Source: Scatomonas sp963649395 (GTDB taxonomy: Bacteria; Bacillota; Clostridia; Lachnospirales; Lachnospiraceae). Taken from it: DNA of 19,089 nt. Shown piece after piece: positions 5,668 through 13,916 of this stretch; position 1 is the stretch's first letter, and each line of letters begins with the position of its first letter. The stretch is from assembly GCA_963649395.1 (NCBI GenBank), contig CAVJHW010000040.1:1-19089 (forward strand), in the 5' to 3' direction. Position numbers and translations under genes: made by a program. The notes beneath the pieces are model-generated. The model worked only from the letters and a program-made list of their open reading frames with translations. It was not told the DNA's origin and made no database searches.

Positions 5668-7146
5668 CTAGGCACTCTGAATCCGCCGGATAATCTCTCT
5701 CACAATGGCCTCCACATCGATGTCCGCCAATTGTGCGGCAGGTCTGCAGATTCCTTCAGAGCAGTCCGGAAGTCCACTCTTGATATCCTCCAGCTCACAT
5801 TGTCCCTCTGCCACATAACGCAGGTTCAGCAACTGCATAGGCCCTACGTTCTCAGAGGTTGCGCTTCCCCCCACTGCACCGCAGCCCAGAGTCAAGGAAG
5901 GCTGCATCCCGGTGGTTGCCCCGATGCCTCCCAGGGCGCTGGAGGTATTGACCAGAATCCTGGAAGCCGGGACTCTTCTTGCGAAATAGGCAACCATCTT
6001 CTCATCCTGGGTATGCATGGAGAAGGTATGGCCTGCTCCTTCGTAATGGAGGATCTCCCGGCTCAACTTACAGGCCTCCACATAAGAGGGCACGGTATAA
6101 AAGGCCAGGATAGGAGCCAACTTCTCGTTGGAGTAGGGATGTCCTCTTCCTACACCGGTTTCCCTTGCCACCAGGACTCTTGTCCCTGCCGGAATCTCGA
6201 TTCCTGCCAATTCCGCAATGGACTGGGCCGACCGTCCCACGATCATGGGATTCATGGTTCCATTTGCCCGGAGAATGAAATTTCCCAGCTTCTTCACCTG
6301 ATCCGGTGTCAGGAAGTAAGCCCCCTGACTCTCCATCTCCCGACGGATGGTCTCCTCCATGTCTTCATCACAGACTACCGACTGCTCAGAAGCACAGATG
6401 GTTCCATTGTCAAAGGTCTTGGAATCCATGATTCTCCGGACTGCCCGGGGCACATCTGCCGTCTTTTCAATATAGGTGGGGCCATTGCCGGGTCCTACCC
6501 CGATAGCCGGGGTACCGGAGGAGTAGGCTGCCCTTACCATAGCGGAGCCACCAGTAGCCAAAATCAGGGCCACATCCGGATGTTTCATCAGATTGTCTGT
6601 CGCCTGAACAGTTGGAATGGTAATACAGGATACCAGATCTTCATTGCCCCCTGCCTCTGCGATGGCCTGACGAATCACCTTCACTGCTTCCAGGATACAA
6701 TTCCTTGCATTGGGATGGGGGGAGAAAATAATAGCATTGCCCGCTTTAATGGATATCTCGGCCTTATAAAAGGCTGTCGAGGTAGGATTGGTGGAGGGGA
6801 TCAATCCGGCAATGACACCCACCGGAACGGCAATGGTTCGAAGCTTGCGCTTCTCGTCATATGCCAGCTCTCCCACCGTCTTCATATCCTTGATATACTG
6901 ATATACGCCATCACTGGCGAACACATTTTTGATGGTCTTGTCTGCTGCAGTTCCGAATCCGGTTTCCTCATGAGCCATGGCTCCAAGTCTTTCCGCGTTT
7001 CTCACACCGGCCTCGGCAATGGCCTTCACAATGTGATCCACCGCATCCTGATCCCTTTCACAGAGCTCCTGCTGGGCAGCCTTGGCCTTGGATACCAGTT
7101 CTCGAACCTCCTGCACTGACAATAAATCCTTGTCATATAACTGCAT
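5668..7146 (-). CDS. eutE: EutE CoA-acylating acetaldehyde dehydrogenase
   Basis: Oxidises acetaldehyde to acetyl-CoA with NAD+ inside the microcompartment. 492 residues, about 25 longer than enteric EutE. Aldehyde dehydrogenase features are clear: PSTNPTSTAFYKAE near 117-130, ILATGGSAMV near 195-204, the glycine-rich GTPAIGVGPGNGP near 211-223, and the catalytic cysteine C251 in NGTICASEQS. The additional length is mainly a C-terminal tail (about 470-492) ending DIDVEAIVREIIRRIQSA, an amphipathic helix like an encapsulation peptide. The N-terminus (LLSVQEVRELVSKAKAAQQ) also has the helix usual in this family. The ATG follows AGGAG and starts 4 nt after the preceding stop codon. Confidence 0.96.
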   Translation of the reverse strand: MQLYDKDLLSVQEVRELVSKAKAAQQELCERDQDAVDHIVKAIAEAGVRNAERLGAMAHEETGFGTAADKTIKNVFASDGVYQYIKDMKTVGELAYDEKRKLRTIAVPVGVIAGLIPSTNPTSTAFYKAEISIKAGNAIIFSPHPNARNCILEAVKVIRQAIAEAGGNEDLVSCITIPTVQATDNLMKHPDVALILATGGSAMVRAAYSSGTPAIGVGPGNGPTYIEKTADVPRAVRRIMDSKTFDNGTICASEQSVVCDEDMEETIRREMESQGAYFLTPDQVKKLGNFILRANGTMNPMIVGRSAQSIAELAGIEIPAGTRVLVARETGVGRGHPYSNEKLAPILAFYTVPSYVEACKLSREILHYEGAGHTFSMHTQDEKMVAYFARRVPASRILVNTSSALGGIGATTGMQPSLTLGCGAVGGSATSENVGPMQLLNLRYVAEGQCELEDIKSGLPDCSEGICRPAAQLADIDVEAIVREIIRRIQSA

Positions 7147-7150
7147 AGTT

Positions 7151-7858
7151 CTACATCTCCTGTTTTCTATGTCTCATTATTTCATCGATCAGTTCCTGCT
7201 TCTTCGCAAAACGAATATCTCTGCGGGTCATGTTGGAAACCTTAAGGGCCCTTGCCATCCTTCTCAGCTCCTCCACCGTATAGGATTCCAACTCCTCTCT
7301 CTCAGACTGGTCTGCGATCTTCCTCCGGCCGCCTTCCTCCGGCTGGCTTGATTCCTCAAGCCGCCCTATGTCTTCCGGTTCTGGCCCTTCTGACTCTGCC
7401 TGTCGGGGCTGCATCAGGGACTGCTCAGACGGGTCTGCCCCTTCTGGCTCTGTCTGCCGGGGCTGCATCCTGGGCCGCTCAGACGAGTCTGTCCTCTCTG
7501 GCTGCTCTGGCTCCCCGGGGGACCTTAGCTGCTCAGGCTCTTCCAGGATTTCCTGCTTTCCACGAAAAAAGCTTAGGGATTTGTCTGACACAGCTGTCTC
7601 GATCATGGAACCTACATCACCGGCAGGTCTCGGGATCACATGAACCGCTGCAACCCGTCCGACAGATGCTGCGGAGGCCTGAGCCGCCGATACGGCGGCC
7701 TTAATGGCTCCCACATCGCCTTCGATCAGAACAGTGACATTTCCTCCCTTCACACGGCTCATATCCAGCAGAGAAACATTGGCTGCCTTCAGGGCGCTGT
7801 CCAGAGCCTCCACAGCCGCCACGCAGCCATAAGTCTCTATCATGCCTAACGCTTTCAT
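7151..7858 (-). CDS. eutK: BMC shell protein with long linker and SAP/Rho-N-like C-terminus (EutK-type)
   Basis: 235 residues. Residues 1-88 are one canonical BMC domain (MKALGMIETYGCVAAVEALD, GGNVTVLIEGDVGAIKAA, VHVIPRPAGDV). Residues 95-180 are an acidic, Glu/Pro/Gln-rich linker with an 18-residue tandem repeat (MQPRQTEPEGADPSEQSL near 131-148). Residues 187-232 (SYTVEELRRMARALKV, then FAKKQELIDEIMRHRKQ) form a short helical module that resembles SAP or Rho N-terminal nucleic-acid-binding domains. E. coli EutK likewise joins a BMC domain to a C-terminal DNA-binding-like domain, hence the symbol; orthology is inferred, as the C-terminal fold appears different. It lies between eutL and eutE. 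Confidence 0.8.
   Translation of the reverse strand: MKALGMIETYGCVAAVEALDSALKAANVSLLDMSRVKGGNVTVLIEGDVGAIKAAVSAAQASAASVGRVAAVHVIPRPAGDVGSMIETAVSDKSLSFFRGKQEILEEPEQLRSPGEPEQPERTDSSERPRMQPRQTEPEGADPSEQSLMQPRQAESEGPEPEDIGRLEESSQPEEGGRRKIADQSEREELESYTVEELRRMARALKVSNMTRRDIRFAKKQELIDEIMRHRKQEM
7376..7492 (-). repeat. 54-bp in-frame tandem repeat in the EutK-like linker
   Basis: About two copies of a 54-bp unit (18 residues) with a partial third upstream. The protein units read MQPRQTEPEGADPSEQSL and MQPRQAESEGPEP, preceded by a related TDSSERPR. On the plus strand GGGGCTGCATC recurs 54 bp apart. The unit length keeps the frame. Confidence 0.85.
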
Positions 7859-7893
7859 CTACCTACCCCTCTTTCGTGGTCTGGGCTTGTACT

Positions 7894-8544
7894 TTACTCC
7901 AGGGGATTGTCTGCCACAAATTCCACGGCTGCGGCAAAAGCGTCACAGGCTGCCTTGCAGGCGGACTGACTGCCGGTCAGTAAAGCTCCGCCAAAGTTGG
8001 TCTCTGAAGGCGGTTCATACATCACGCACATCCTGACATCCGCTGCCTTAAGAGCCGCATCCACACCATACATAGCCTCCAGGGGCGGCGCGATCAGGTA
8101 AGCCAGGGCCTCACCCTCCTGGATTCCTGCCCCTTCCGACAGGTAGGACCCGGTACGGGATATACAATGGGCATAGTAGATGATGGTATCATCATCATTG
8201 GCGGAAACGAAATGTGCCTGATTCTCTATCATATCTATGCAGGCATCCAAACCACTCTTCACCTCTGCAGGATTAGGGCCTGCCAGCATACCGATGATCT
8301 CGCCCGCCAGCTTGGTGTTGGCATTATCTGCCCCGCCATAGAAGCTCTTTGCATATACCACCTTCACATCGGCCTTCTTTGTCGCTTCATCCAGGGCAGT
8401 ATAGGTTACATCATCGCTGTTGGCGGTAATCAAGGCCAACGACTTCATTCCAGGCTCCAGGTTGAATTGCTTTACCATGTCAGGGCTAAGATTTGCAATG
8501 ATTTTGGTTGCAAGAACGGTAGCCTTGATGGGATCTTTTTTCAT
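7894..8544 (-). CDS. eutL: EutL trimeric (tandem-BMC) shell protein
   Basis: Tandem-BMC shell protein that forms pseudohexameric trimers with a gated central pore; the E. coli homologue binds ethanolamine near the pore. 216 residues against 219 in E. coli. Recognisable stretches are LATKIIANLSPDMVKQFNL near the N-terminus, YAKSFYGGADNANTKLAGE, the centre GPNPAEVKSGLDACIDMIE, and PPSETNFGGALLTGSQSAC near the C-terminus. It has a good ATG with AGGAG eight bases upstream. It sits directly after eutC (31 nt), the usual Firmicute order B-C-L. Confidence 0.96.
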   Translation of the reverse strand: MKKDPIKATVLATKIIANLSPDMVKQFNLEPGMKSLALITANSDDVTYTALDEATKKADVKVVYAKSFYGGADNANTKLAGEIIGMLAGPNPAEVKSGLDACIDMIENQAHFVSANDDDTIIYYAHCISRTGSYLSEGAGIQEGEALAYLIAPPLEAMYGVDAALKAADVRMCVMYEPPSETNFGGALLTGSQSACKAACDAFAAAVEFVADNPLE

Positions 8545-8575
8545 AACGCATTCTCCTATTCTTTTTACTTGCCAT

Positions 8576-9502
8576 CTACAGTTTCAGGTCGGTTCCGCTG
8601 GCCTTGTTCTCCAGGATCTTCTGGATAATGTCCGCAATATGGGCGCCGGCCTCTGCAGGAATTGTTCCTGCCTTGTGGATATTGGAAACAACGGTTCTTC
8701 TTGCCTCAGGCATACCGATGGTTGCCTTGTAAGCAATATAGGCAGACATGGATTCTGCCGTGATCAGACCGGGCCGCTCTCCGATCAGCACACAGGTCAC
8801 CTCAGCCCCCACGATCTCGGAGATTTCATCCATAGCGCCTACCCGCCCATATTTCACAAAGAAGGGGGTGCCAACATCGATCCCGTAGCTCTTTAAGCCC
8901 TGCTCCACCGCAGGAAGCACATCCCCCACGTTGGCAGCCACGGCAGCGGAGCTTAGGCCATCCGATACATAGATCTGTACCGTGGGATGAGCCTTACACT
9001 TTTCCTTCACAATCCTTGCTGCTTCCTCATTCAGCCGCCTTCCCAGATCCGGTCGCGTCAGATAGACATCCTTGCTGTCGCACCTGGTCTGCACGGTAAA
9101 AAGTCCCATTCCATCAATAAAATCCTGATCCACATCCGAAAATACGGCATCCTGGGCGGCAGAGTGGGCAGCCCGAAATTGCAATACGGGGTCTGTCTTG
9201 TACCTTGCCCCCGCCTTTCCGATTCCCAGGCGGCAGGGAGCATATTGCTTCAGGTCATAGAAGGCTTCCCGGTTCGCGGGATTCTCCACCAGATATTGCT
9301 CCTTCAGATCCACGGCGCTTACATCCGGGATACAGCCCTCCTCAATCGTCGGCTCCACCAGCTTAGGCTTATCCTCGGCAGCCGCATCAGCCCCCGGGGC
9401 AGCTGCAGGCTTCCCTTCCGGGCATTCCATCTTCTCATCCTTCAGATTCATTTCGGACAGTACTTGGGTGATAAGTGCTCTTAAATCATTTTCATTTACC
9501 AA
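8576..9502 (-). CDS. eutC: EutC, ethanolamine ammonia-lyase small subunit
   Basis: Small subunit of AdoCbl-dependent ethanolamine ammonia-lyase. 308 residues. Residues 1-20 (MVNENDLRALITQVLSEMN) are an amphipathic helix like the encapsulation signals on EutC. Residues 25-70 form an Ala/Pro-rich linker. The conserved domain follows: PCRLGIGKAGARYKTDPVL, YVSDGLSSAAVAANVGDVLP, and the cofactor-side GERPGLITAESMSAYIAY. The start is TTG at 9502, with AGGAGG nine bases upstream overlapping the eutB stop; no in-frame ATG exists until residue 18, which would remove the helix. Cotranscribed and probably translationally linked with eutB (13-nt gap). Confidence 0.95.
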   Translation of the reverse strand: MVNENDLRALITQVLSEMNLKDEKMECPEGKPAAAPGADAAAEDKPKLVEPTIEEGCIPDVSAVDLKEQYLVENPANREAFYDLKQYAPCRLGIGKAGARYKTDPVLQFRAAHSAAQDAVFSDVDQDFIDGMGLFTVQTRCDSKDVYLTRPDLGRRLNEEAARIVKEKCKAHPTVQIYVSDGLSSAAVAANVGDVLPAVEQGLKSYGIDVGTPFFVKYGRVGAMDEISEIVGAEVTCVLIGERPGLITAESMSAYIAYKATIGMPEARRTVVSNIHKAGTIPAEAGAHIADIIQKILENKASGTDLKL

Positions 9503-9515
9503 AATTCCATACCTC

Positions 9516-10883
9516 CTACTTTAAGAATATAGATGCATCGCCAGCCAATGGGGTCAGCTTTCCATTCTCAGATAAGCCCCATTTCTCCATCCACTGGTCA
9601 AATTCCTTGATGGGACGGAGATCGAATACCTCCCGAAGGGCCGCTGCTTCATGGAAGCCGGTACACTGGTACATCAACATACAGTCATCCCCTTGAGGCA
9701 CCCCCATGATGTAGTTGCAGCCTGCCGCAACCAAAAGGGTTGCCAGATTCTCTATGTCATTCTGGTCGGTCTTCATATGGTTGGTATAGCAGGCGTCACA
9801 GCCCATGGAAATACCGGTTAGCTTGCCCATGAAATGATCCTCCAGACCGGCTCTGGTTACCTGCTTGGAATCATAGAGGTACTCCGGTCCGATAAAGCCT
9901 ACTACCGTATTGACCAGGAAGGGCTGATAGCGCTTGGCAAAGCCATAGCATCTGGCCTCCATCGTCAGCTGATCCCAGCCATTATGAGCCTCGGAGGACA
10001 GCTCGGACCCCTGCCCCGTCTCGAAGTACATCACGTTGGGGCCGGTGGAGGTTGCCTCCTTCAGCATCATGTCATGTCCCTCCTGCAGCATAGAAGCAGT
10101 GAGACCAAAGGCTTCATTTCCCTTCTGGGATCCGGCAATGGACTGGAACATGAGGTCGATGGGGGCGTGATTCTTCTGAATGGCTTCCATCTGGGTGGTT
10201 ACGTGAGCCAACACACAGATCTGGGTGGGAATTTCATATTGGTTCTTGATCTCATCAAACCGCTTCAAAATCGTAGAAACACTTTCCAGAGAATCGTCTA
10301 CCGGGTTTAGACCCAATACCGCATCTCCGCAGCCAAGGCTGAAGCCCTCCAGGGTGGAGGCAGTGATGCCCTTGGGATCGTCTACGGTGTTGTTGGGCTG
10401 AAGTCTGGAAGAAAAGGTTCCGGGAAGACCAATGGTAGTATTGCAATGGGCTGTGATCCGGATCTTCTTTGCCCCATAAACCAAGTCCAGGTTGCTCATA
10501 AGCTTACATACAGCGGCAACCATTTCACTGGTCAGGCCCCTGGAGACACGCTTGATCATATCCCCGGTGGTCTGGGTGTCCAGGATCCACTCCCGCAATT
10601 CTCCGACGGTCCAGCCCTTGATCTCGTTATAGATTGCCTCGTTCACGTCATCCTGGATAATGCGGGTAACCTCGTCCTCCTCGTAGGGAACCGCAGGATT
10701 ATTTCTCAGATCCTGGAGTGTAATATGGGAAAGAACCGCCTTTGCCGCCACCCGCTCCTCCGCGGATTCTGCTGCGATTCCCGCCAGCTTATCTCCGGAC
10801 TTTTCCTCATTGGCCTTGGCCATGACCTCACAAAGAGACTGAAACTGATGTACCTTTCCAAATAATTTCGTTTTTAGAATCAA
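9516..10883 (-). CDS. eutB: EutB, ethanolamine ammonia-lyase large subunit
   Basis: Catalytic TIM-barrel subunit that deaminates ethanolamine to acetaldehyde and ammonia. 455 residues from a TTG start at 10883, matching the known 453-455. The opening MILKTKLFGKVHQFQSL is the family N-terminus; the open frame upstream of it is readthrough into the N run. R160, Q162, N193, E288 and D363 match, at equal or nearly equal numbering, the substrate-contact residues described for E. coli EutB (R160, Q162, N193, E287, D362). AAAGGAG lies about ten bases before TTG. The upstream spacer contains an assembly gap, so the promoter-proximal side is incomplete, but the coding region looks intact. Confidence 0.97.
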   Translation of the reverse strand: MILKTKLFGKVHQFQSLCEVMAKANEEKSGDKLAGIAAESAEERVAAKAVLSHITLQDLRNNPAVPYEEDEVTRIIQDDVNEAIYNEIKGWTVGELREWILDTQTTGDMIKRVSRGLTSEMVAAVCKLMSNLDLVYGAKKIRITAHCNTTIGLPGTFSSRLQPNNTVDDPKGITASTLEGFSLGCGDAVLGLNPVDDSLESVSTILKRFDEIKNQYEIPTQICVLAHVTTQMEAIQKNHAPIDLMFQSIAGSQKGNEAFGLTASMLQEGHDMMLKEATSTGPNVMYFETGQGSELSSEAHNGWDQLTMEARCYGFAKRYQPFLVNTVVGFIGPEYLYDSKQVTRAGLEDHFMGKLTGISMGCDACYTNHMKTDQNDIENLATLLVAAGCNYIMGVPQGDDCMLMYQCTGFHEAAALREVFDLRPIKEFDQWMEKWGLSENGKLTPLAGDASIFLK

Positions 10884-11013
10884 TTGTTTCTGACTCCTTT
10901 CTGGTATACNNNNNNNNNNGTCCCGGACCTTAACCGGGCTGATGGGCATGCTCGCAGTGCGAAGCAGCCAACTTTCATTCGTGGGTGGGGCTGCCAAAGC
11001 AGCCTCGGATGGG
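10884..11013 (-). promoter_or_regulatory. eutA-eutB spacer with hairpins abutting the assembly gap
   Basis: The spacer holds, in minus-strand order: a perfect hairpin GGCTGC-TTTG-GCAGCC (10989-11004); a second GGCTGC (10964-10969) that can also pair with the GCAGCC at 10989-10994; a TCGCA/TGCGA stem near 10950; and CCCGG/CCGGG (10922-10938), which ends CCGGGAC right at the N run. The eutG leader terminator also ends CCGGGAC and is followed by seven Ts, so a T-tract may be hidden in the gap. The region also shares repeat words with 4741-4785. That it is a regulated terminator is inference. Confidence 0.4.
10910..10919. other. Assembly gap (10 N)
   Basis: Ten Ns between the eutB ribosome binding site and the hairpin at 10922-10938. 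The true missing length is unknown. It lies outside coding sequence. Confidence 0.98.
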
Positions 11014-12444
11014 TTACGAGTTGAAAATCAATGTCTTGATCACCACAGGTACGACCCGCCCCTCTGCCACCGGCTGTCCAATATCGATATAGTCACCGTC
11101 AGAGGCATGGATTCCGTCAATACAGATTACCTCCTTCTTCCTCTCCAACCGTACATTGAGAGCATTGCCCAGAACCTTGGCAATATCATTCTCAATCACC
11201 AAAATCAAGGGATGCCTACTGGTCAAGATGGAATCGGCGCCCTCGATAATCCAGGCCGCCAGCTCCTGGACCTGTCGAAAGCTGGTATGAAAGCCACCGG
11301 AAAATGCAATGGCTGCGGGTTCCTGCTGACCGTCCTCCCCATAGAGGGCAAGACCGCGCTTTAGAGTTTCTACAAATTGTCCATGTTCCTTTTCCTCCTC
11401 TTCCTGGATTCTTACCACCGGCATATTCTTGATGGGAAGCTTGTCCCGCTGGTAACTGATGGTGCTTCCGCTCACGCTGGTGGAGTGGGTTCCTGCACCG
11501 ACTACCGTAGCCCGGATGGTCTCCGCCGCTTCATATTGATGGATCTCTCCAAAGGCTGAGTTGGCCTGCACGGCTCTCGCCAGCAGGATACCTACATCAC
11601 CGAAGCGGAAGGGATCTCCCTCCTCCGGATGCCGCATACATTCTGCCACGCCTCCTGACAGGGTCACCGCCTGGATAGGCGGCCTGGTCGCCAGTGGTTT
11701 TCCGTCATTGGTATAGAGCTTCCTATGGAAGCTATCTGCTTCTTTAAGATGGATCGCCATAGCCAATTGGTCTGCCATATACTCACAGACCCGATAGAGC
11801 AGCCTTTCATTGGCCGGGTCTCCCACCCGGATCCGAATATCATGCAGGGCTGCCAATTCCTGAATCTTGGGAAAAATATAGGTAATCAAGCCCTTCTCTA
11901 CCTTGATCAGGCGGCCCCCGATGTCCAGGCAGCTGGTTCCCCGCACGGAGCCCTTCTGGAAGAAGGCGATGTTACTGGTCCCCCCGCCAATATCAATATT
12001 GGCCACCACCTCCCGCCTTTCCTCGGAGATCCGGTCTGCCCCTGCCCCCCTGCCGGAGAGTACCGACTCCAGATCCGGTCCCGCCGTTGCAACCACGAAA
12101 TCCCCGGCCATGTCACTCAGGGTCTCCAGCACACTGTTGGCATTTTCCTTTCGGGCTGTCTCTCCCGTAATGATGACAGCGCCGGTTCTCAGGTCAGAGG
12201 GCCGCATTCCCGCCTTCTGGTATTCCTGGCGGATGATCTCCCGCACCTGGTCTGCATCGATCTCCGTCTGGGATTTTAAGGGGGTAAAATAGATACTGCT
12301 CCGATAGATAACCTCCTTATCCACGATGCTGATGCGGGGCACCGTATAGCTGCTGGCCAGATTCACAATGGTCAAACGGCTGAAAATCAGCTGGGTGGTA
12401 GAGGTACCAATATCAATACCTACGCTTAGAATCTGTTCCTTCAT
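11014..12444 (-). CDS. eutA: EutA, ethanolamine ammonia-lyase reactivating factor
   Basis: Chaperone-like ATPase that swaps damaged cobalamin out of EutBC. 476 residues compared with 467 in E. coli. Actin/Hsp70-type motifs are visible: phosphate-1 GIDIGTSTTQ at 9-18 and phosphate-2 IDIGGGTSN at 150-158, with ITGETARKENA near 92-102 and TLSGGVAECM near the adenosine region. The ATG at 12444 overlaps the end of eutW by 32 nt, and AAAAGGAAAAGCAGC precedes it. The stop is TAA at 11014. It sits between the regulators and eutBC, as in Enterococcus and Clostridium eut operons. Confidence 0.96.
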   Translation of the reverse strand: MKEQILSVGIDIGTSTTQLIFSRLTIVNLASSYTVPRISIVDKEVIYRSSIYFTPLKSQTEIDADQVREIIRQEYQKAGMRPSDLRTGAVIITGETARKENANSVLETLSDMAGDFVVATAGPDLESVLSGRGAGADRISEERREVVANIDIGGGTSNIAFFQKGSVRGTSCLDIGGRLIKVEKGLITYIFPKIQELAALHDIRIRVGDPANERLLYRVCEYMADQLAMAIHLKEADSFHRKLYTNDGKPLATRPPIQAVTLSGGVAECMRHPEEGDPFRFGDVGILLARAVQANSAFGEIHQYEAAETIRATVVGAGTHSTSVSGSTISYQRDKLPIKNMPVVRIQEEEEKEHGQFVETLKRGLALYGEDGQQEPAAIAFSGGFHTSFRQVQELAAWIIEGADSILTSRHPLILVIENDIAKVLGNALNVRLERKKEVICIDGIHASDGDYIDIGQPVAEGRVVPVVIKTLIFNS

Positions 12445-13915
12445 GCTGCTTTTCCTTTTCTATGCTGACAAAATCCATGGTATCGTTGATAAATTCAAAA
12501 CGAACGCTGGTCCCGGTCTCTGTGGACCGGATCCGCAGCTTTCCGTGAAGCTTATCCTCCACCAGAGATTTCACTATGCTTAAGCCCAAGCCCTGTCTTC
12601 TCTCCTTTTCCAGGGAGATGCCCTTTCCGTTATCCTTGATGGTAATCTGGGAGTAGACCCGGCCGGATTTGATCTCAATCACGATGGTACCCTCCCCTTG
12701 GCCGACAAAGGCATATTTCAAAGCATTCTGAACCAGCTCATTGACCGCCAAAGCCACCGAGGTGGCGATATCCGAGAGAACCATCACATCATCCCCCTCC
12801 AGGTGAATCTGGGGGCGGAAATCCGGTCCGGTAAAGGATTGCACGGCATTGTTCCTTACCATATTCAAGGTCTCTCTCAAGCTGATCCAATCCTCCTTGG
12901 CTCCTGCCAAAAGCTCATAGACGGCAGAGATAGAGAAGATCCGGTTCAGACTGTCTTCCAGAATCCGCCTGGCATCCTCATTCTCCGTTCTCCTGCTTTG
13001 AAGGCGAAGAAGGGATACCACCGTCTGAAGACTGTTCTTGACCCGATGACTCAGCTCTTGGATGGCCTTGGACTTGAGGATCAGATTCTTCTCCTGCTCC
13101 CGGTTCCAGGTAATGTCCCGAATGATTACCGCAGAGGCGATCTCTCCTTGCTTCTTCACGGGGATACGCCTTACCCACAGGTAATAATTGCCACAACTCA
13201 CCTCTTTAAGGGTCTCCACATTCTCTGCATGTTCCTTCCACTCTGTCAGGCAGATGTTCTTGTATTTCTGTCCCAAAATATCTGATACAAAGCCCAGCTT
13301 CTGAAAGAGTCTCTTGGCATAGAGGTTCCGGAAGATCACTCGCCCATTGTGACCTACCAGGATCAAGCCTTCATCAATGCTCTCCGTCAGCCACTCCCCG
13401 TCGCTTAACATATGGTAAATGGGAATTTCTACGGCTCCATAGCCTGCCCGGCTCTCCAGGTTATCCCAATTCTCTGTCCCGGTTCGGCCTTCCCGGTTGG
13501 CCTCTGTCCCTTCCTCTTCCTCGGAAATACTTTTCTCTCGGATCAGGGCGGCAATCACTCGATTGCCATACCGGATGGGTTCCACTGCCTGAATGGTACA
13601 ATTGTCCTCCTGGGTTCTGGCCCGCATATGCTTGGTTGCAATTCCCAGGTGCAGGGTTCGAGCCACCGCAGGCTCATTTTCCGCCTTGGCCAGCATGCCC
13701 ACCACGCTGCCCTTGTAAGAGGAGACTGCCTCCTCTGGGTTGGCCTCTGCCACAACGATAGCGTCCCCCTCCCGGCAGGGACAATCGATAAACATATCCA
13801 CATCCTCCAGATTAGCCAGGGGCTGGAGGACCAGTGCCATCATTTTGATTACCTGGATCTCCTCCTCGGTCAGGTCTGTATATTCCCGACATAGTCGTTC
13901 AATGTCCTTTTGCAT
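12413..13915 (-). CDS. eutW: EutW sensor histidine kinase
   Basis: Ethanolamine-responsive histidine kinase that phosphorylates EutV. 500 residues, no signal peptide and no membrane segment, so cytosolic. The N-terminal 1-125 is a sensor region as in EutW and PdtaS-like kinases (ECPCR-like DCPCREGDAIVV at 44-55). A PAS domain covers about 175-270. The H-box of HisKA_2 type is ELSHRVKNSLQTVVSLLRLQ with the phosphorylated histidine at 290. The N-box VNELVQNALKYAF contains N392 and N397, the G1 box is DNGKGI at 428-433, and QGLGLSIVKSLV follows. The start is one base after the eutV stop, giving tight coupling. Confidence 0.94.
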   Translation of the reverse strand: MQKDIERLCREYTDLTEEEIQVIKMMALVLQPLANLEDVDMFIDCPCREGDAIVVAEANPEEAVSSYKGSVVGMLAKAENEPAVARTLHLGIATKHMRARTQEDNCTIQAVEPIRYGNRVIAALIREKSISEEEEGTEANREGRTGTENWDNLESRAGYGAVEIPIYHMLSDGEWLTESIDEGLILVGHNGRVIFRNLYAKRLFQKLGFVSDILGQKYKNICLTEWKEHAENVETLKEVSCGNYYLWVRRIPVKKQGEIASAVIIRDITWNREQEKNLILKSKAIQELSHRVKNSLQTVVSLLRLQSRRTENEDARRILEDSLNRIFSISAVYELLAGAKEDWISLRETLNMVRNNAVQSFTGPDFRPQIHLEGDDVMVLSDIATSVALAVNELVQNALKYAFVGQGEGTIVIEIKSGRVYSQITIKDNGKGISLEKERRQGLGLSIVKSLVEDKLHGKLRIRSTETGTSVRFEFINDTMDFVSIEKEKQHEGTDSKRRY

Positions 13916-13916
13916 T

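Noticed and set aside
5356..7119. 587-residue plus-strand open frame opposite eutE and eutM
   Set aside because: Antisense shadow of well-supported eutE and eutM coding frames; no ribosome binding site and no family resemblance.
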